64,000 nt of DNA from Streptomyces erythrochromogenes (GTDB lineage Bacteria > Actinomycetota > Actinomycetes > Streptomycetales > Streptomycetaceae): positions 4,963,501-5,027,500 of the forward strand of contig NZ_CP108036.1 in the NCBI RefSeq assembly GCF_036170895.1, read 5' to 3'. The position numbers were made by a program, and so were the translations under genes. Under the pieces are notes generated by a model. The model searched no databases and was not told the origin of the DNA. It worked only from the letters and a program-made list of their open reading frames with translations. This document shows, piece after piece, positions 1-7,974 of this stretch (positions within the stretch are counted from its first letter, which is position 1; every line of letters starts with the position of its first letter).

Positions 1-1
1 C

Positions 2-409
2 CCGCCGAACGCCCAGCACGCGCTGCGCCAGGCCAAGGTCCTCGGCGACAACGTCATCTCGGGCATGCGGGGCTTCCCGCAGGCCGAGTACTCGCACTCC
101 AACAAGGGTGCGGTGGCGGGCCTCGGCCTCCACAAGGGCGTCGCGATGATCGTCATGGGCAAGACGAAGATCAAGCTCAAGGGCCGGCTCGCCTGGTACA
201 TGCACCGTGGCTACCACGGCATGGCCATGCCGACCTGGAACCGCAAGATCCGCGTCTTCGCCGACTGGACCCTCGCCATGTTCCTCAAGCGCGAGGTCGT
301 CTCCCTCGGCGCGCTGGAGACCCCGCGCGAGGAGTTCTACGAGGCCGCCAAGCCGGCGCCGGCCCCGGCCGCCGCCGCTGCCCCGGCCGAGAAGGCCAAG
401 GCCTCCTGA
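2..409 (+). CDS. ndh: Type II NADH dehydrogenase, C-terminal part
   Basis: Partial gene entering from the left edge; 135 residues and the stop are visible. The family is single-subunit, FAD-dependent NADH:quinone oxidoreductase (NDH-2), which passes electrons from NADH to menaquinone at the inner face of the membrane without pumping protons. The stretch after the edge (NAQHALRQAKVLGDNV), the later YSHSNKG and GLGLHKGVA segments and the YHGMAMPTWNRK region match the C-terminal membrane-associating part of actinobacterial NDH-2. The last 20 residues are an Ala/Pro-rich tail. A strong terminator follows. The FAD- and NADH-binding Rossmann folds lie outside the window, so the call rests on the C-terminus only. 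Confidence 0.82.
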   Translation, partial: PPNAQHALRQAKVLGDNVISGMRGFPQAEYSHSNKGAVAGLGLHKGVAMIVMGKTKIKLKGRLAWYMHRGYHGMAMPTWNRKIRVFADWTLAMFLKREVVSLGALETPREEFYEAAKPAPAPAAAAAPAEKAKAS

Positions 410-455
410 CCCTGAGTCGGTGGCCCGGCCGCTGAGCCGGCCGAATGTACGACCC

Positions 456-497
456 CGAAGGGGCCGCCCGCCATCCGTGGTGCGGGCGGCCCCTTCG
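456..497 (+). terminator. Rho-independent-type hairpin after ndh
   Basis: A 16-bp perfect stem (456-471 pairs with 482-497) with a 10-nt loop lies 47 bp after the NADH dehydrogenase stop. There is no U-tract, which is usual in Streptomyces. Confidence 0.75.
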
Positions 498-555
498 GCG
501 TACCCGGGGCCGCGGATGGGTAGAGGGATGGGTCGGAACTTTGTGGAGGTGCGCC

Positions 556-1938
556 ATGACCGACGCCGCTCCGCGGCTGGCCGCTCTTGCCGAGACCCTG
601 CTGGGCGGCCCCCTGCCCGTGCGCATCCGCGCGTGGGACGGAACCGAGGCCGGGCCGCCCGACGGCCCCGTACTCGTCGTCCGGGGCCGCCGTGCCCTGC
701 GCCGGATCCTGTGGAAGCCCGGAGAGCTGGGCCTGGCCCGGGCCTGGGTGGCCGGTGACCTGACCGTCGAGGGCGACCTGTTCGAGCTGCTGGACCGGGT
801 GGCGGGCCTGCTCTGGCAACGGGACCGGGAGCCCGCGCCCGCCCCGCCCTCCTCCCTCCTGGGCGCGCTGCGCCCGCGCCTGCCCCGGCGGGTCTCGGCC
901 GCCGCGGACAGCGCCGCGGCCGCCGCCGCGCTGCTGGGCGACCCGGACGCGCGGGAGGCCGTACGGGACCTCGTCGCCCTGGCCAGGCCGTGGCCGGCGC
1001 CCGCGCCGCCCGCGGAGGAGGCGGACCGGCGCGGCGGCCCCCGGCACACCAAGGGCCGTGACCGGCAGGCCATCAGCCACCACTACGACGTCGGCAACGA
1101 CTTCTACGAGCGGGTCCTCGGCCCCTCCATGGTGTACTCCTGCGCCTACTGGACCCCCGGCTCCACCCTGGAGCGGGCCCAGCACGACAAGCTCGACCTG
1201 GTCTGCCGCAAACTCGCCCTCGCACCCGGCCAGAGGCTCCTCGACGTCGGCTGCGGCTGGGGCTCCATGGCCCTGCACGCGGCCCGCGAGTACGGCGCCC
1301 TCGTCACCGGGGTCACGCTCTCGCGCGAACAGGCCGCGTACGCCCGCAAGAGGGTCGCGGACGAAGGCCTGGCCGATCTGGTCGAGATCCGCATCCAGGA
1401 CTACCGGGACGTCAAGGACGGCCCCTACGACGCCATTTCCTCCATCGGGATGGCCGAACACGTCGGAGCCGACCGCTACCGCGACTACGCACGCACCCTG
1501 CACGCCCTGCTGCGCCCCGGCGGCCTGCTGCTCAACCACCAGATCGCCCGCCCGCCGGAGGCCGACGAAGCGGCCTACCGGGTGGACGAGTTCATCGACG
1601 CGTACGTCTTCCCCGACGGGGAGCTCTCCCCGGTCGGCACCACGGTCGGCGAGCTGGAACGGGCCGGCTTCGAGGTCCGCGACGTGGAGGCGCTGCGCGA
1701 GCACTACGCCCTGACCCTGCGGGCCTGGGTGGCACGGCTGGAGGAGCACTGGGACGAGGCCGTGGCCCTCACCTCGGCCGGCCGGGCCCGGGTCTGGCAG
1801 CTCTACATGGCCGCCTCCGCGCTCGGCTTCGAACGGGGCCGCCTCGGGGTCAACCAGGTGCTCGCCGTGCGCTCCGCGGCGCGCGGGGACTCGGGGCTGC
1901 CGCTGCGCCTGCGGACCTGGGGCGCGCAGCCGGCGTAA
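556..1938 (+). CDS. Cyclopropane-fatty-acyl-phospholipid synthase family methyltransferase
   Basis: A 460-residue SAM-dependent methyltransferase of the CFA synthase family, which adds a methylene or methyl group to double bonds of membrane phospholipid acyl chains. The first ~165 residues form the variable lipid-binding N-terminal domain. A typical core follows: SHHYDVGNDFY near residue 176, then SAM motif I LLDVGCGWG at residues 228-236, and EHVG near 304. The start at 556 is chosen because GGAGG sits 6 bp upstream; longer in-frame starts run through the preceding terminator. The family also includes 10-methylstearate and mycolate-modifying enzymes, so the exact product is not certain. A strong hairpin ends the unit. 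Confidence 0.85.
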   Translation: MTDAAPRLAALAETLLGGPLPVRIRAWDGTEAGPPDGPVLVVRGRRALRRILWKPGELGLARAWVAGDLTVEGDLFELLDRVAGLLWQRDREPAPAPPSSLLGALRPRLPRRVSAAADSAAAAAALLGDPDAREAVRDLVALARPWPAPAPPAEEADRRGGPRHTKGRDRQAISHHYDVGNDFYERVLGPSMVYSCAYWTPGSTLERAQHDKLDLVCRKLALAPGQRLLDVGCGWGSMALHAAREYGALVTGVTLSREQAAYARKRVADEGLADLVEIRIQDYRDVKDGPYDAISSIGMAEHVGADRYRDYARTLHALLRPGGLLLNHQIARPPEADEAAYRVDEFIDAYVFPDGELSPVGTTVGELERAGFEVRDVEALREHYALTLRAWVARLEEHWDEAVALTSAGRARVWQLYMAASALGFERGRLGVNQVLAVRSAARGDSGLPLRLRTWGAQPA

Positions 1939-1963
1939 TCGTTCCTGCGCTGCGCGGACGACG

Positions 1964-2000
1964 GGAAGGGCCCCGGGGCGTGTCGCCCCGGGGCCCTTCC
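1964..2000. terminator. Convergent-gene terminator hairpin
   Basis: A 17-bp stem (1964-1980 with 1984-2000) and a TGT loop sit between the methyltransferase on the plus strand and the ABC permease on the minus strand. It can end transcripts from both sides. Confidence 0.75.
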
Positions 2001-2036
2001 GTGTCCGCCTGCTGCTGTCCTCGCTCCGCGCTCGCG

Positions 2037-4586
2037 CTACTCGGTCTTGATGGCGGTCAGCATGTTCAGGCGGGCGGCGCTGCGGGCCGGCCACATGGCG
2101 GCCAGGACGCCGACCACGGCGGCCAGCAGGAGGAAGATCCCGATCCGGTCCCACGGGAGGATCAGCGCGTAGCCGGGCATGGCCTCCGCCAGCGTGGAGC
2201 CGACGGCCCAGGCGAGGAAGATGCCGATGACGACGCCGAGGGCGGCACCGAAGAGCGAGATCACGACGGCTTCGAGGCGGATCATGTTCTTGACCCGGCT
2301 GCGGTCGAGGCCGATGGCCCGCAGCATGCCGATCTCCTGGGTCCGCTCGAAGACGGACATGGCCAGGGTGTTGACCACGCCGAGCACCGAGATGACCAGT
2401 GCCATGCCGAGCAGGCCGTACATGATGTTCAGCATCGTGTTGATCATGCCGCCCATCTCGTTGCGCATGTCCTGCTGGGTGGCGACGGTGATGGCCGGGT
2501 TCTTGCCGAGGGCGTCGACGACCTTCTGCTGGGCGGCCTTGGAGGCCCCGCCGTCGACGTTGACGTACACCTCGGGGATGTACATCTCCTCGCTGTGCTC
2601 GGTGAGGATCTTGTTGTCGATGACGTAGGGGGAGAGCAGGCCCTCCATGTCCTTGAAGATCGCGCCGACCTTGACGGACGCCTCCTGGCCGTCGTCGTAC
2701 TTCACCTTGAGCGGGGTGCCGACGGTGAAGTTCTGCTTCTTGGCGGTCTTCTCGGCGACGGCGACCTCGCCCTTGCCGAGGCTGTCGAGCGAGCCGCTGA
2801 GGACCTCGACGTTCAGGAGCTGGCCGATGGTGGCCGGGTTGACGCCGGAGGCGGCCCGGAAGTCGCCGTCGACCAGGAAGTAGCCGGCCGTCTGCGGGGA
2901 GACCGCCTTGATGCCGGGGGCCTTGGACAGGGTCTCGGCCACGGACTTGTCGAGGCTGCCCGCGTCCGAGGACATGGAGACCCGGTAGTCGGCCTTGAGC
3001 TTCTCGGTGCTCATGCGGTCGACGACCTTGCCGACGGTGATGCCGAGGACGGACAGCGTGGTGACCAGGGTCAGGCCGATCGCCAGGGAGGCGGCCGTGA
3101 CGGCGGTGCGGCGCGGGTTGCGGACCGCGTTCTGGGCGGCCAGCTTGCCGGGGACGCCGAACACCTTCTGCAGCAGCGGGCGGACGGCGCCGATGACCGG
3201 CTTGGAGAGCAGCGGCAGCAGCACGATCATGCCGATCAGCATGAAGAAGGCGCCGCCGCCCATGGTCATGCGGCCCGAGTTGCCGCCCGTGGACACGCCC
3301 AGGAAGACCAGGCCGATGCCGCCGAGGCTGATGATCGAGCCGAGGATGTTGCGTACGAGCAGGGACTTCGAGGTGGCCGGCAGGTGGGCGCTGCCCATGG
3401 CGGCTACGGGTGCGATGCGGCCGGTGCGCCAGGCCGGCAGCACGGCGGCGACGGTGGTGACGACGACGCCGATGACGAGGGCGGCGGTGACGGTGCCGGG
3501 GGCGATCACGAGGGCGCCGCCCGGCAGCTTCGCGCCGAGGGAGCCGATGACGGAGCGGATCCCGATCGCCAGGCCGATGCCGCTGACCAGGCCGACGGCG
3601 GCCGACAGGACGCCCACGACGAGGGCCTCGCTGAGCACGGAGCGCATGACCTGACCGCGGTTGGCGCCGACGGCGCGCAGCAGGGCCAGCTCCTTGGTGC
3701 GCTGGGTGACCAGCATGGTGAAGGTGTTGTAGATCAGGAAGATGCCGACGAAGAGCGAGATGCCGGCGAAGACGAGCAGCATCGTGCTGAGGTTGCTGAG
3801 GCCCTTCTCGATCTGCTTGGCCTGCTCGGCGGCGAGCGCCGCGCCGGTCTGCGCCTTGGTGTTCTTGTCGAGCAGCGGCTTGATGTCGGCGAGCAGCTTG
3901 TCGGCGGAGGTGCCGTTCTTCGCGCCGACCGACAGCTCCTGGAAGTAGCCGGGCTTGAGGTAGAGCTCCTGGGCGACCTTGGTCTCGAAGAGGACCAGGC
4001 TGCCGCCGGCCTGGACGGCGCCGTCCTCGGTGGTGAAGACGCCGGCGAGGGAGTACTCCTTGACCGGGCCGTTGGTGGCGACGCGGACCTTGTCGCCGAC
4101 CTTGTAGTTGCCCTTGTCGGCGGTGGCCTTGTCGAGGGCGACCTCGTCGGCCTTGGCCGGGCCGGCGCCCTGGGCGAAGGCGTAGCGCGGGTCCTTGCCG
4201 TCCTTGACGGGCGTGTAGTTGGCGCCCTGGTTGGACCAGCCGGAGCCGATCAGCTTGCCGTTCTCGTCGCCGACGCCGGCGAAGCCCGAGACGCGGCCGG
4301 AGACGGTGTCGACGCCCGGGAGCGCCTTGATCTTGTCGAGGGTCTGCTGGCCGAGGCCGGGCTCGCCCTCCTTCTCGCCCTGCTCGTTGCGGCCCTGGCC
4401 GTACGAGGTGACCGAGACGGCGATGCCCTCGTAGCTCTTGGCGGACTGGCCGGAGAGGGACTTCTTGAGGGTGTCGGTGAAGACGAGGGTGCCGGATACG
4501 AAGGCGACGCCGAGGGTGACGGCGAGCACCGTCATCAGCAGCCGGGCCTTGTGCGCGAGGACGTTGCGCAGGGCGGTACGGAACAT
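2037..4586 (-). CDS. ABC transporter permease, MacB/FtsX superfamily
   Basis: An 849-residue permease with two FtsX-type membrane halves. A first helix at about residues 15-37 (LLMTVLAVTLGVAFVSG) is followed by a large external domain, then a bundle of three helices around 270-385. Another helix starts near 475, followed by a second external domain and a C-terminal three-helix bundle ending just before the last residues. The double FtsX layout is typical of actinobacterial exporters or lipoprotein/peptide-release complexes with a separate ATPase. The partner ATPase is the next gene upstream on the same strand, 59 bp away. The substrate is unknown; members act in export of lipids, peptides or antibiotics, or in envelope stress. 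Stop-side sequence converges on the terminator at 1964-2000. Confidence 0.9.
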   Translation of the reverse strand: MFRTALRNVLAHKARLLMTVLAVTLGVAFVSGTLVFTDTLKKSLSGQSAKSYEGIAVSVTSYGQGRNEQGEKEGEPGLGQQTLDKIKALPGVDTVSGRVSGFAGVGDENGKLIGSGWSNQGANYTPVKDGKDPRYAFAQGAGPAKADEVALDKATADKGNYKVGDKVRVATNGPVKEYSLAGVFTTEDGAVQAGGSLVLFETKVAQELYLKPGYFQELSVGAKNGTSADKLLADIKPLLDKNTKAQTGAALAAEQAKQIEKGLSNLSTMLLVFAGISLFVGIFLIYNTFTMLVTQRTKELALLRAVGANRGQVMRSVLSEALVVGVLSAAVGLVSGIGLAIGIRSVIGSLGAKLPGGALVIAPGTVTAALVIGVVVTTVAAVLPAWRTGRIAPVAAMGSAHLPATSKSLLVRNILGSIISLGGIGLVFLGVSTGGNSGRMTMGGGAFFMLIGMIVLLPLLSKPVIGAVRPLLQKVFGVPGKLAAQNAVRNPRRTAVTAASLAIGLTLVTTLSVLGITVGKVVDRMSTEKLKADYRVSMSSDAGSLDKSVAETLSKAPGIKAVSPQTAGYFLVDGDFRAASGVNPATIGQLLNVEVLSGSLDSLGKGEVAVAEKTAKKQNFTVGTPLKVKYDDGQEASVKVGAIFKDMEGLLSPYVIDNKILTEHSEEMYIPEVYVNVDGGASKAAQQKVVDALGKNPAITVATQQDMRNEMGGMINTMLNIMYGLLGMALVISVLGVVNTLAMSVFERTQEIGMLRAIGLDRSRVKNMIRLEAVVISLFGAALGVVIGIFLAWAVGSTLAEAMPGYALILPWDRIGIFLLLAAVVGVLAAMWPARSAARLNMLTAIKTE

Positions 4587-4645
4587 GGGAGATCTCAGTC
4601 CTGGGGCTGGAAGTCTTGGAGGAAGGGCCGGGGCGGGACCCGGGA

Positions 4646-5419
4646 TCAGCTGGTGCGGCCCTTGGCGTCGAAGGCCTTCATGCGGTCCAGCACGCCGTCG
4701 GCGGTGGGGCTGAGCATCTCGTCGACGATCCGGCCGTCGGCGAGGAAGATGACGCGGTCGGCGTAGGAGGCGGCCACGGGATCGTGGGTGACCATCACGA
4801 CGGTCTGGCCGAGCTCGCGCACGGAGTTGCGCAGGAAGCCGAGCACCTCGGCGCCGGAGCGGGAGTCCAGGTTTCCGGTCGGCTCGTCACCGAAGATGAT
4901 CTCGGGGCGGGAGGCCAGGGCGCGGGCCACGGCCACGCGCTGCTGCTGGCCGCCGGAGAGCTGGGTGGGCCGGTGGCCGAGGCGGCCGGAGAGGCCGACC
5001 ATGTCCACCACGGTGTCCAGCCACTGCTTGTCGGGCTTGCGGCCGGCGATGTCCATGGGGAGCGTGATGTTCTCCAGGGCCGTCAGCGTCGGCAGCAGGT
5101 TGAACGCCTGGAAGATGAAGCCGATCTTGTCCCGGCGCAGCTGTGTGAGCTGCTTGTCCTTGAGGGAGCCCAGCTCGGTCTCGCCGATGCGGACCGAGCC
5201 CGCGGAGAAGGTGTCCAGGCCGGCGACGCAGTGCATCAGGGTGGACTTGCCGGAGCCCGAGGGGCCCATGATCGCGGTGAACTGTCCCTGGCCGAAGTCC
5301 ACGGAGACGTTGTCCAGGGCGACCACCTGGGTCTCGCCCTGGCCGTACACCTTGGAGAGGCCGGTGGCGCGGGCGGCCACGGCCTGGGCGGTGTGCGGGG
5401 CGTAGTTCATGGTGGTCAC
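4646..5419 (-). CDS. ABC transporter ATP-binding protein (LolD/MacB type)
   Basis: A 257-residue ATPase partner of the FtsX-type permease downstream. Walker A GPSGSGKST is at residues 52-60, the Q-loop (FIFQAFNLL) near 101-109, the signature LSGGQ at 154-158 and Walker B IIFGDEP at 174-180. The GTG at 5419 is chosen because GAGGAG lies 7 bp upstream. The ATG three codons later has no well-spaced ribosome site, and a longer 272-residue reading has no support. ATP hydrolysis here would drive conformational change in the permease rather than classic solute transport. The downstream tRNA and prophage lie on the other side of its promoter. Confidence 0.92.
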   Translation of the reverse strand: MTTMNYAPHTAQAVAARATGLSKVYGQGETQVVALDNVSVDFGQGQFTAIMGPSGSGKSTLMHCVAGLDTFSAGSVRIGETELGSLKDKQLTQLRRDKIGFIFQAFNLLPTLTALENITLPMDIAGRKPDKQWLDTVVDMVGLSGRLGHRPTQLSGGQQQRVAVARALASRPEIIFGDEPTGNLDSRSGAEVLGFLRNSVRELGQTVVMVTHDPVAASYADRVIFLADGRIVDEMLSPTADGVLDRMKAFDAKGRTS

Positions 5420-5820
5420 AGGACGGCTCCTCGGTCTGTTGTGCGGGGACTCCTCCATCTTCACCGCGCCCTTACCTGTTGCGGATCAGCCGCCGTGCCT
5501 GTTCCCGGGCCCACTCGAGAGTGACGGCGGGCGGGTGCGCCTCCTCCTCTGGTATGACAGGAGCCCTGATCGGCGGGCGGTGGCCCGGGGTGGCGCGGAG
5601 GGTGGCGCGCGGGGTGGCGCGGGCCATCGAAATCCCGTCATTCCCGTACAGGTGGTGATCGACGTCCAGAACGGGCCGACCGTGCATTCTGGGGCCTGAC
5701 GGACCCTCAAGCGCCAATAAAATCAGACAACATCGGATAGGCGGCCGGTCGGCGGCGAGTGTGTTCCGGATAGGCTCGGCACAGCGTTCAAGGCTTTTTC
5801 CACGGGGGCCGCCACGCCCT
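5420..5820. other. Intergenic region between ABC operon and tRNA-Leu(UAA)
   Basis: About 400 bp without a convincing gene. It should hold the promoter of the ABC operon (minus) and that of the tRNA (plus). A lower-GC patch at 5715-5775 (AATAAAATCAGACAACATCGGAT) is the likely place for the tRNA promoter; I cannot assign its -10/-35 with confidence. Short minus-strand reading frames here are Arg/Pro-rich and look spurious. Confidence 0.5.
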
Positions 5821-5905
5821 GCCCGGATGGTGGAATGCAGACACGGCGAGCTTAAACCTCGCTGGCCTTCGGGCCGTGCCGGTTCAAGTCCGGCTCCGGG
5901 CACCA
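5821..5905 (+). tRNA. bldA: tRNA-Leu(UAA), bldA-type, used as phage attachment site
   Basis: A class II tRNA: the acceptor stem GCCCGGA (5821-5827) pairs with TCCGGGC (5895-5901), then A and CCA. The anticodon stem GCGAG/CTCGC encloses loop CTTAAAC, so the anticodon is UAA (Leu, reads UUA). The long variable arm is GGCC-TTCG-GGCC, and the T arm GCCGG-TTCAAGT-CCGGC is intact. In Streptomyces the only tRNA for TTA codons is the bldA product, which controls development and antibiotic production; identity with bldA is inferred from anticodon and gene neighbourhood. The last 23 bases are repeated at 41847-41869. The encoded final CCA is supplied by phage DNA: beyond the repeat, the host side reads TCC instead of CAC. 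Confidence 0.93.
5881..5903 (+). repeat. attL: attL core (3' part of tRNA-Leu)
   Basis: The 23-bp segment starting GGTTCAAGTC and ending CCGGGCAC covers the T arm and the acceptor 3' strand of the tRNA. It is identical to 41847-41869. The flanking base before it differs (C versus G) and the bases after it differ (CAC versus TCC), which fixes the limits. Confidence 0.92.
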
Positions 5906-5967
5906 CTCGTGGCACACGCTCTGACCAGGCAAGACGCGTACACGTGAGCATGATCTTTTGCATGCGT

Positions 5968-5998
5968 GGGAACACATCGGGAACACCGGCGCTACAGT
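5968..5998 (+). promoter_or_regulatory. Integrase promoter with paired GGGAACAC motifs
   Basis: Two direct copies of GGGAACAC (5968-5975 and 5979-5986, 11-bp period) are followed by TACAGT at 5993-5998, a good -10 element (TANNNT). The integrase ATG lies 7 bp after it, so the mRNA would start at or next to the ATG and be leaderless. GGGAACAC also occurs three times (both orientations) beside attR. The copies may therefore be arm-type recombinase sites that also let the integrase regulate itself. This is inference from motif placement. Confidence 0.5.
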
Positions 5999-6005
5999 GC
6001 GCCCT

Positions 6006-7244
6006 ATGGCGAGCGTGCACCCGCGGAAGAACCGCGCAGGAGAGATCACCAGCTATCAGGTCAAGTGGCGCGACGGCGGCGGCCGCGACGGCGCCTGGCA
6101 GTCCGAGACGTTCGAGGACGAGGTGCAGGCCGGCGTCTTCAAGACGGCGGTCGACGAGGCCGGCAACCGCTGGCCCCCTGGCTGGGTCAAGGGCCGCGGG
6201 TACATCGTGGCGGAGCCAGCCCAGCCGGACGAGAAGTACCGGTTCCGGAACTACGCGACGACCATGATCGAGAACCGGACGGGGATCGAGGAGCGGTACC
6301 GCAGGGACTGCATCCGGGACCTGAAGACGTACATCTTCCCCACGTTCGGGGAGTGCGACGTCCGCAGCACGGAGCACTTCAGCTCGGACACGATCGACGC
6401 GTGGCTCCGCAAGCTCGAGCTGCTGTGGATCTGGCGCGGCGCCGACAAGAAGAGGCTCAGCCCCAAGACCGTCCGGAACCTGCACGGCCTGCTGAGCTCC
6501 GTCCTCGAGCGGGCCGTCCTCGCGGAGCCCCCGCTGCGCAGCCGCAACCCCTGCAAGCTGAGCAACCTGCCGCGTGCCGATGACCAGATCGACGACGAGA
6601 TGTGCTTCATGACGCCGCAGGAAGTCGACGGCCTGCTCCGGTGCTTCAGCGTCCGCCAGGACCAGCTGCTCGTCACCGTCGCCTACGGCACCGGCCTGCG
6701 GTTCGGGGAGCTCACCGCGCTCATGCCCCAGGACATCATCGACCGGGACACCGGCAAGGTGAAGCTGCGGGTACAGCGTGCATGGAAGCGGGACGAGGAG
6801 GGCGCCTACTTCCTCGGGCCCCCGAAGACGAAGAAGGCCCGGCGCACCATCCGGATCTCGGCGGGCGTGGTCGAGGCCCTCGACGAGCTGGGGCTGTACG
6901 AGCTGGGCGACGACGAGCTGTTCTTCACCGGGGCCGGCGGGACCCGCCTGCACTACAGCACGTTCGGCGACCGCTGGGCCCGCGCGGTCCGGCTCGCCCG
7001 CCAGGCCGGCGTCTTCACCGCGGGCAAGAAGCCGACCCCGCACGACCTGCGCCACTCCCACGTTGCTGCGCTCATCTCCGCTGGCCACGGCCTGCCCTAC
7101 GTCCAGCGGCGGGTGGGGCACCAGTCGATCCAGACGACCAGCGACGTCTACGGCCACCTCCTGCCGGAGGCTGACGACGATGCCATGGCGACCATCGAGG
7201 CGTCCCTGGCGGGCGGCCGAGCGCCGCTGCGGTCGGTCGGGTAG
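6006..7244 (+). CDS. int: Tyrosine-recombinase integrase
   Basis: A 412-residue phage integrase that would catalyse recombination between attP and the tRNA attB. The N-terminal part (1-~65) is an arm-binding-type domain (YQVKWRDGG), followed by a SAM-like core-binding domain (~80-185). The catalytic domain shows Arg232 in GTGLRFGEL, the HDLRHSH box with His346 and Arg349, His372 in RRVGHQS, and the nucleophile Tyr382 in SDVYGHLLPE. The ATG at 6006 is chosen because a -10-like box lies just upstream; no ribosome site is visible, in line with a leaderless mRNA. I find no TTA codon in it, so its translation should not need the tRNA it targets. Its stop is 1 bp from the stop of the convergent next gene. 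Confidence 0.95.
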   Translation: MASVHPRKNRAGEITSYQVKWRDGGGRDGAWQSETFEDEVQAGVFKTAVDEAGNRWPPGWVKGRGYIVAEPAQPDEKYRFRNYATTMIENRTGIEERYRRDCIRDLKTYIFPTFGECDVRSTEHFSSDTIDAWLRKLELLWIWRGADKKRLSPKTVRNLHGLLSSVLERAVLAEPPLRSRNPCKLSNLPRADDQIDDEMCFMTPQEVDGLLRCFSVRQDQLLVTVAYGTGLRFGELTALMPQDIIDRDTGKVKLRVQRAWKRDEEGAYFLGPPKTKKARRTIRISAGVVEALDELGLYELGDDELFFTGAGGTRLHYSTFGDRWARAVRLARQAGVFTAGKKPTPHDLRHSHVAALISAGHGLPYVQRRVGHQSIQTTSDVYGHLLPEADDDAMATIEASLAGGRAPLRSVG

Positions 7245-7245
7245 G

Positions 7246-7473
7246 TCAGCCCTGGCCGCGCGCGGGGGCGGGCACTGAAGGCTTCTCCCCGGCGCGCGGC
7301 TGCTGGCCCAGCACACCCTCGATCCGGGCGCACGCAACCTCGGTGCGGAGCTCGTCCATCTGGCGGTTGACCTCGTCGACCTGGCGGGTGACGGAGCGCT
7401 TGTGCACGGCGCAGGCGACGGTGGCTACCACGATCAGGACCAGGGTGCTCACATCGAAAACGGTTTCGTACAT
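7246..7473 (-). CDS. Small membrane protein with coiled coil
   Basis: 75 residues: one predicted membrane helix at about residues 7-26 (DVSTLVLIVVATVACAV), then a charged stretch (VTRQVDEVNRQMDELRTEV) with heptad-like spacing, then a Pro-rich tail. GGGAGAGG sits just upstream of the ATG at 7473; the longer 145-residue frame lacks such support. It lies convergent to the integrase with a 1-bp gap and divergent from the small XRE gene. Such a position in a lysogenic module suggests a protein made in the lysogen, possibly in superinfection immunity, but the function is unknown. Confidence 0.6.
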   Translation of the reverse strand: MYETVFDVSTLVLIVVATVACAVHKRSVTRQVDEVNRQMDELRTEVACARIEGVLGQQPRAGEKPSVPAPARGQG

Positions 7474-7586
7474 CGCCTCTCCCGGCTTGGGTACCGCAGG
7501 GCTGCCGTGGGGGGTGTCCCGTGGGGGCGCGGCATTGTCCTGATGTCTCTGTGGTGCGTAGGCTATACCGCCTATTTGTAGCTTCA

Positions 7587-7600
7587 ACAGTACAAACTGT
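7587..7600. promoter_or_regulatory. Candidate operator dyad in low-GC divergent promoter region
   Basis: The dyad ACAGT-ACAA-ACTGT lies in a locally AT-rich stretch (7560-7650) between the minus-strand membrane protein and the plus-strand XRE gene. A further ACTGTA half-site occurs at about 7645-7650. A binding protein is not known; the neighbouring XRE protein is an obvious candidate. Confidence 0.4.
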
Positions 7601-7737
7601 AATGATCTCGATTGAAAGTGATTCCAGTCGGTTGGCTGAAAGTCACTGTAGGTCAGCCCCATACCCCTGTGCACGTGGCTCACACATTTACCTGGCCAGG
7701 TAAGGACATCGGGTCAAGATCACTACAACGTGGACGG

Positions 7738-7974
7738 GTGCCACCCCCTTCCCAGCCCGACAGGGTGCTTGCTCGTCGACGCGTCATCGGCGCCCGCATC
7801 CGGGCGGCTCGTACGGACGCCGGCCTTACGCAGGAAGCGCTCGCCGAGGCGGTCGGGATCGACAACAAGACGGTCCACCGCATCGAGTACGGCGTGAGCG
7901 ACCCGACGCTGAGTGTCCTGCTGGGGCTGGCTGATGCGCTGCACGTATCCCTTGCCGACCTCGTCCGGCTGTAA
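7738..7974 (+). CDS. Small XRE-family (HTH_3) regulator
   Basis: 78 residues, nearly all helix-turn-helix: RRRVIGARIRAAR, then LTQEALAEAVGIDNKTVHRIE, then a second helical half ending in LADLVRL. It should bind DNA as a dimer. The GTG at 7738 gives a protein that begins just before the HTH, as in similar short actinobacterial regulators. The in-frame TTG at 7612 would add a 42-residue tail of low likelihood. No strong ribosome site is seen for either, so the start is uncertain. Placed next to the integrase, it may control the left-end lysogenic genes or excision. Confidence 0.7.
   Translation: MPPPSQPDRVLARRRVIGARIRAARTDAGLTQEALAEAVGIDNKTVHRIEYGVSDPTLSVLLGLADALHVSLADLVRL

Noticed and set aside
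337..2154. 605-residue minus-strand open frame over the methyltransferase
   Set aside because: Arg/Gly/Pro-rich shadow of a clear plus-strand gene and spans two terminators.
1980..4766. 928-residue plus-strand frame
   Set aside because: Antisense to the ABC permease; Asp/Gly/Ala shadow composition with no fold.
5472..7337. Long minus-strand frame across tRNA and integrase
   Set aside because: Runs antisense through the tRNA and integrase; low-complexity.
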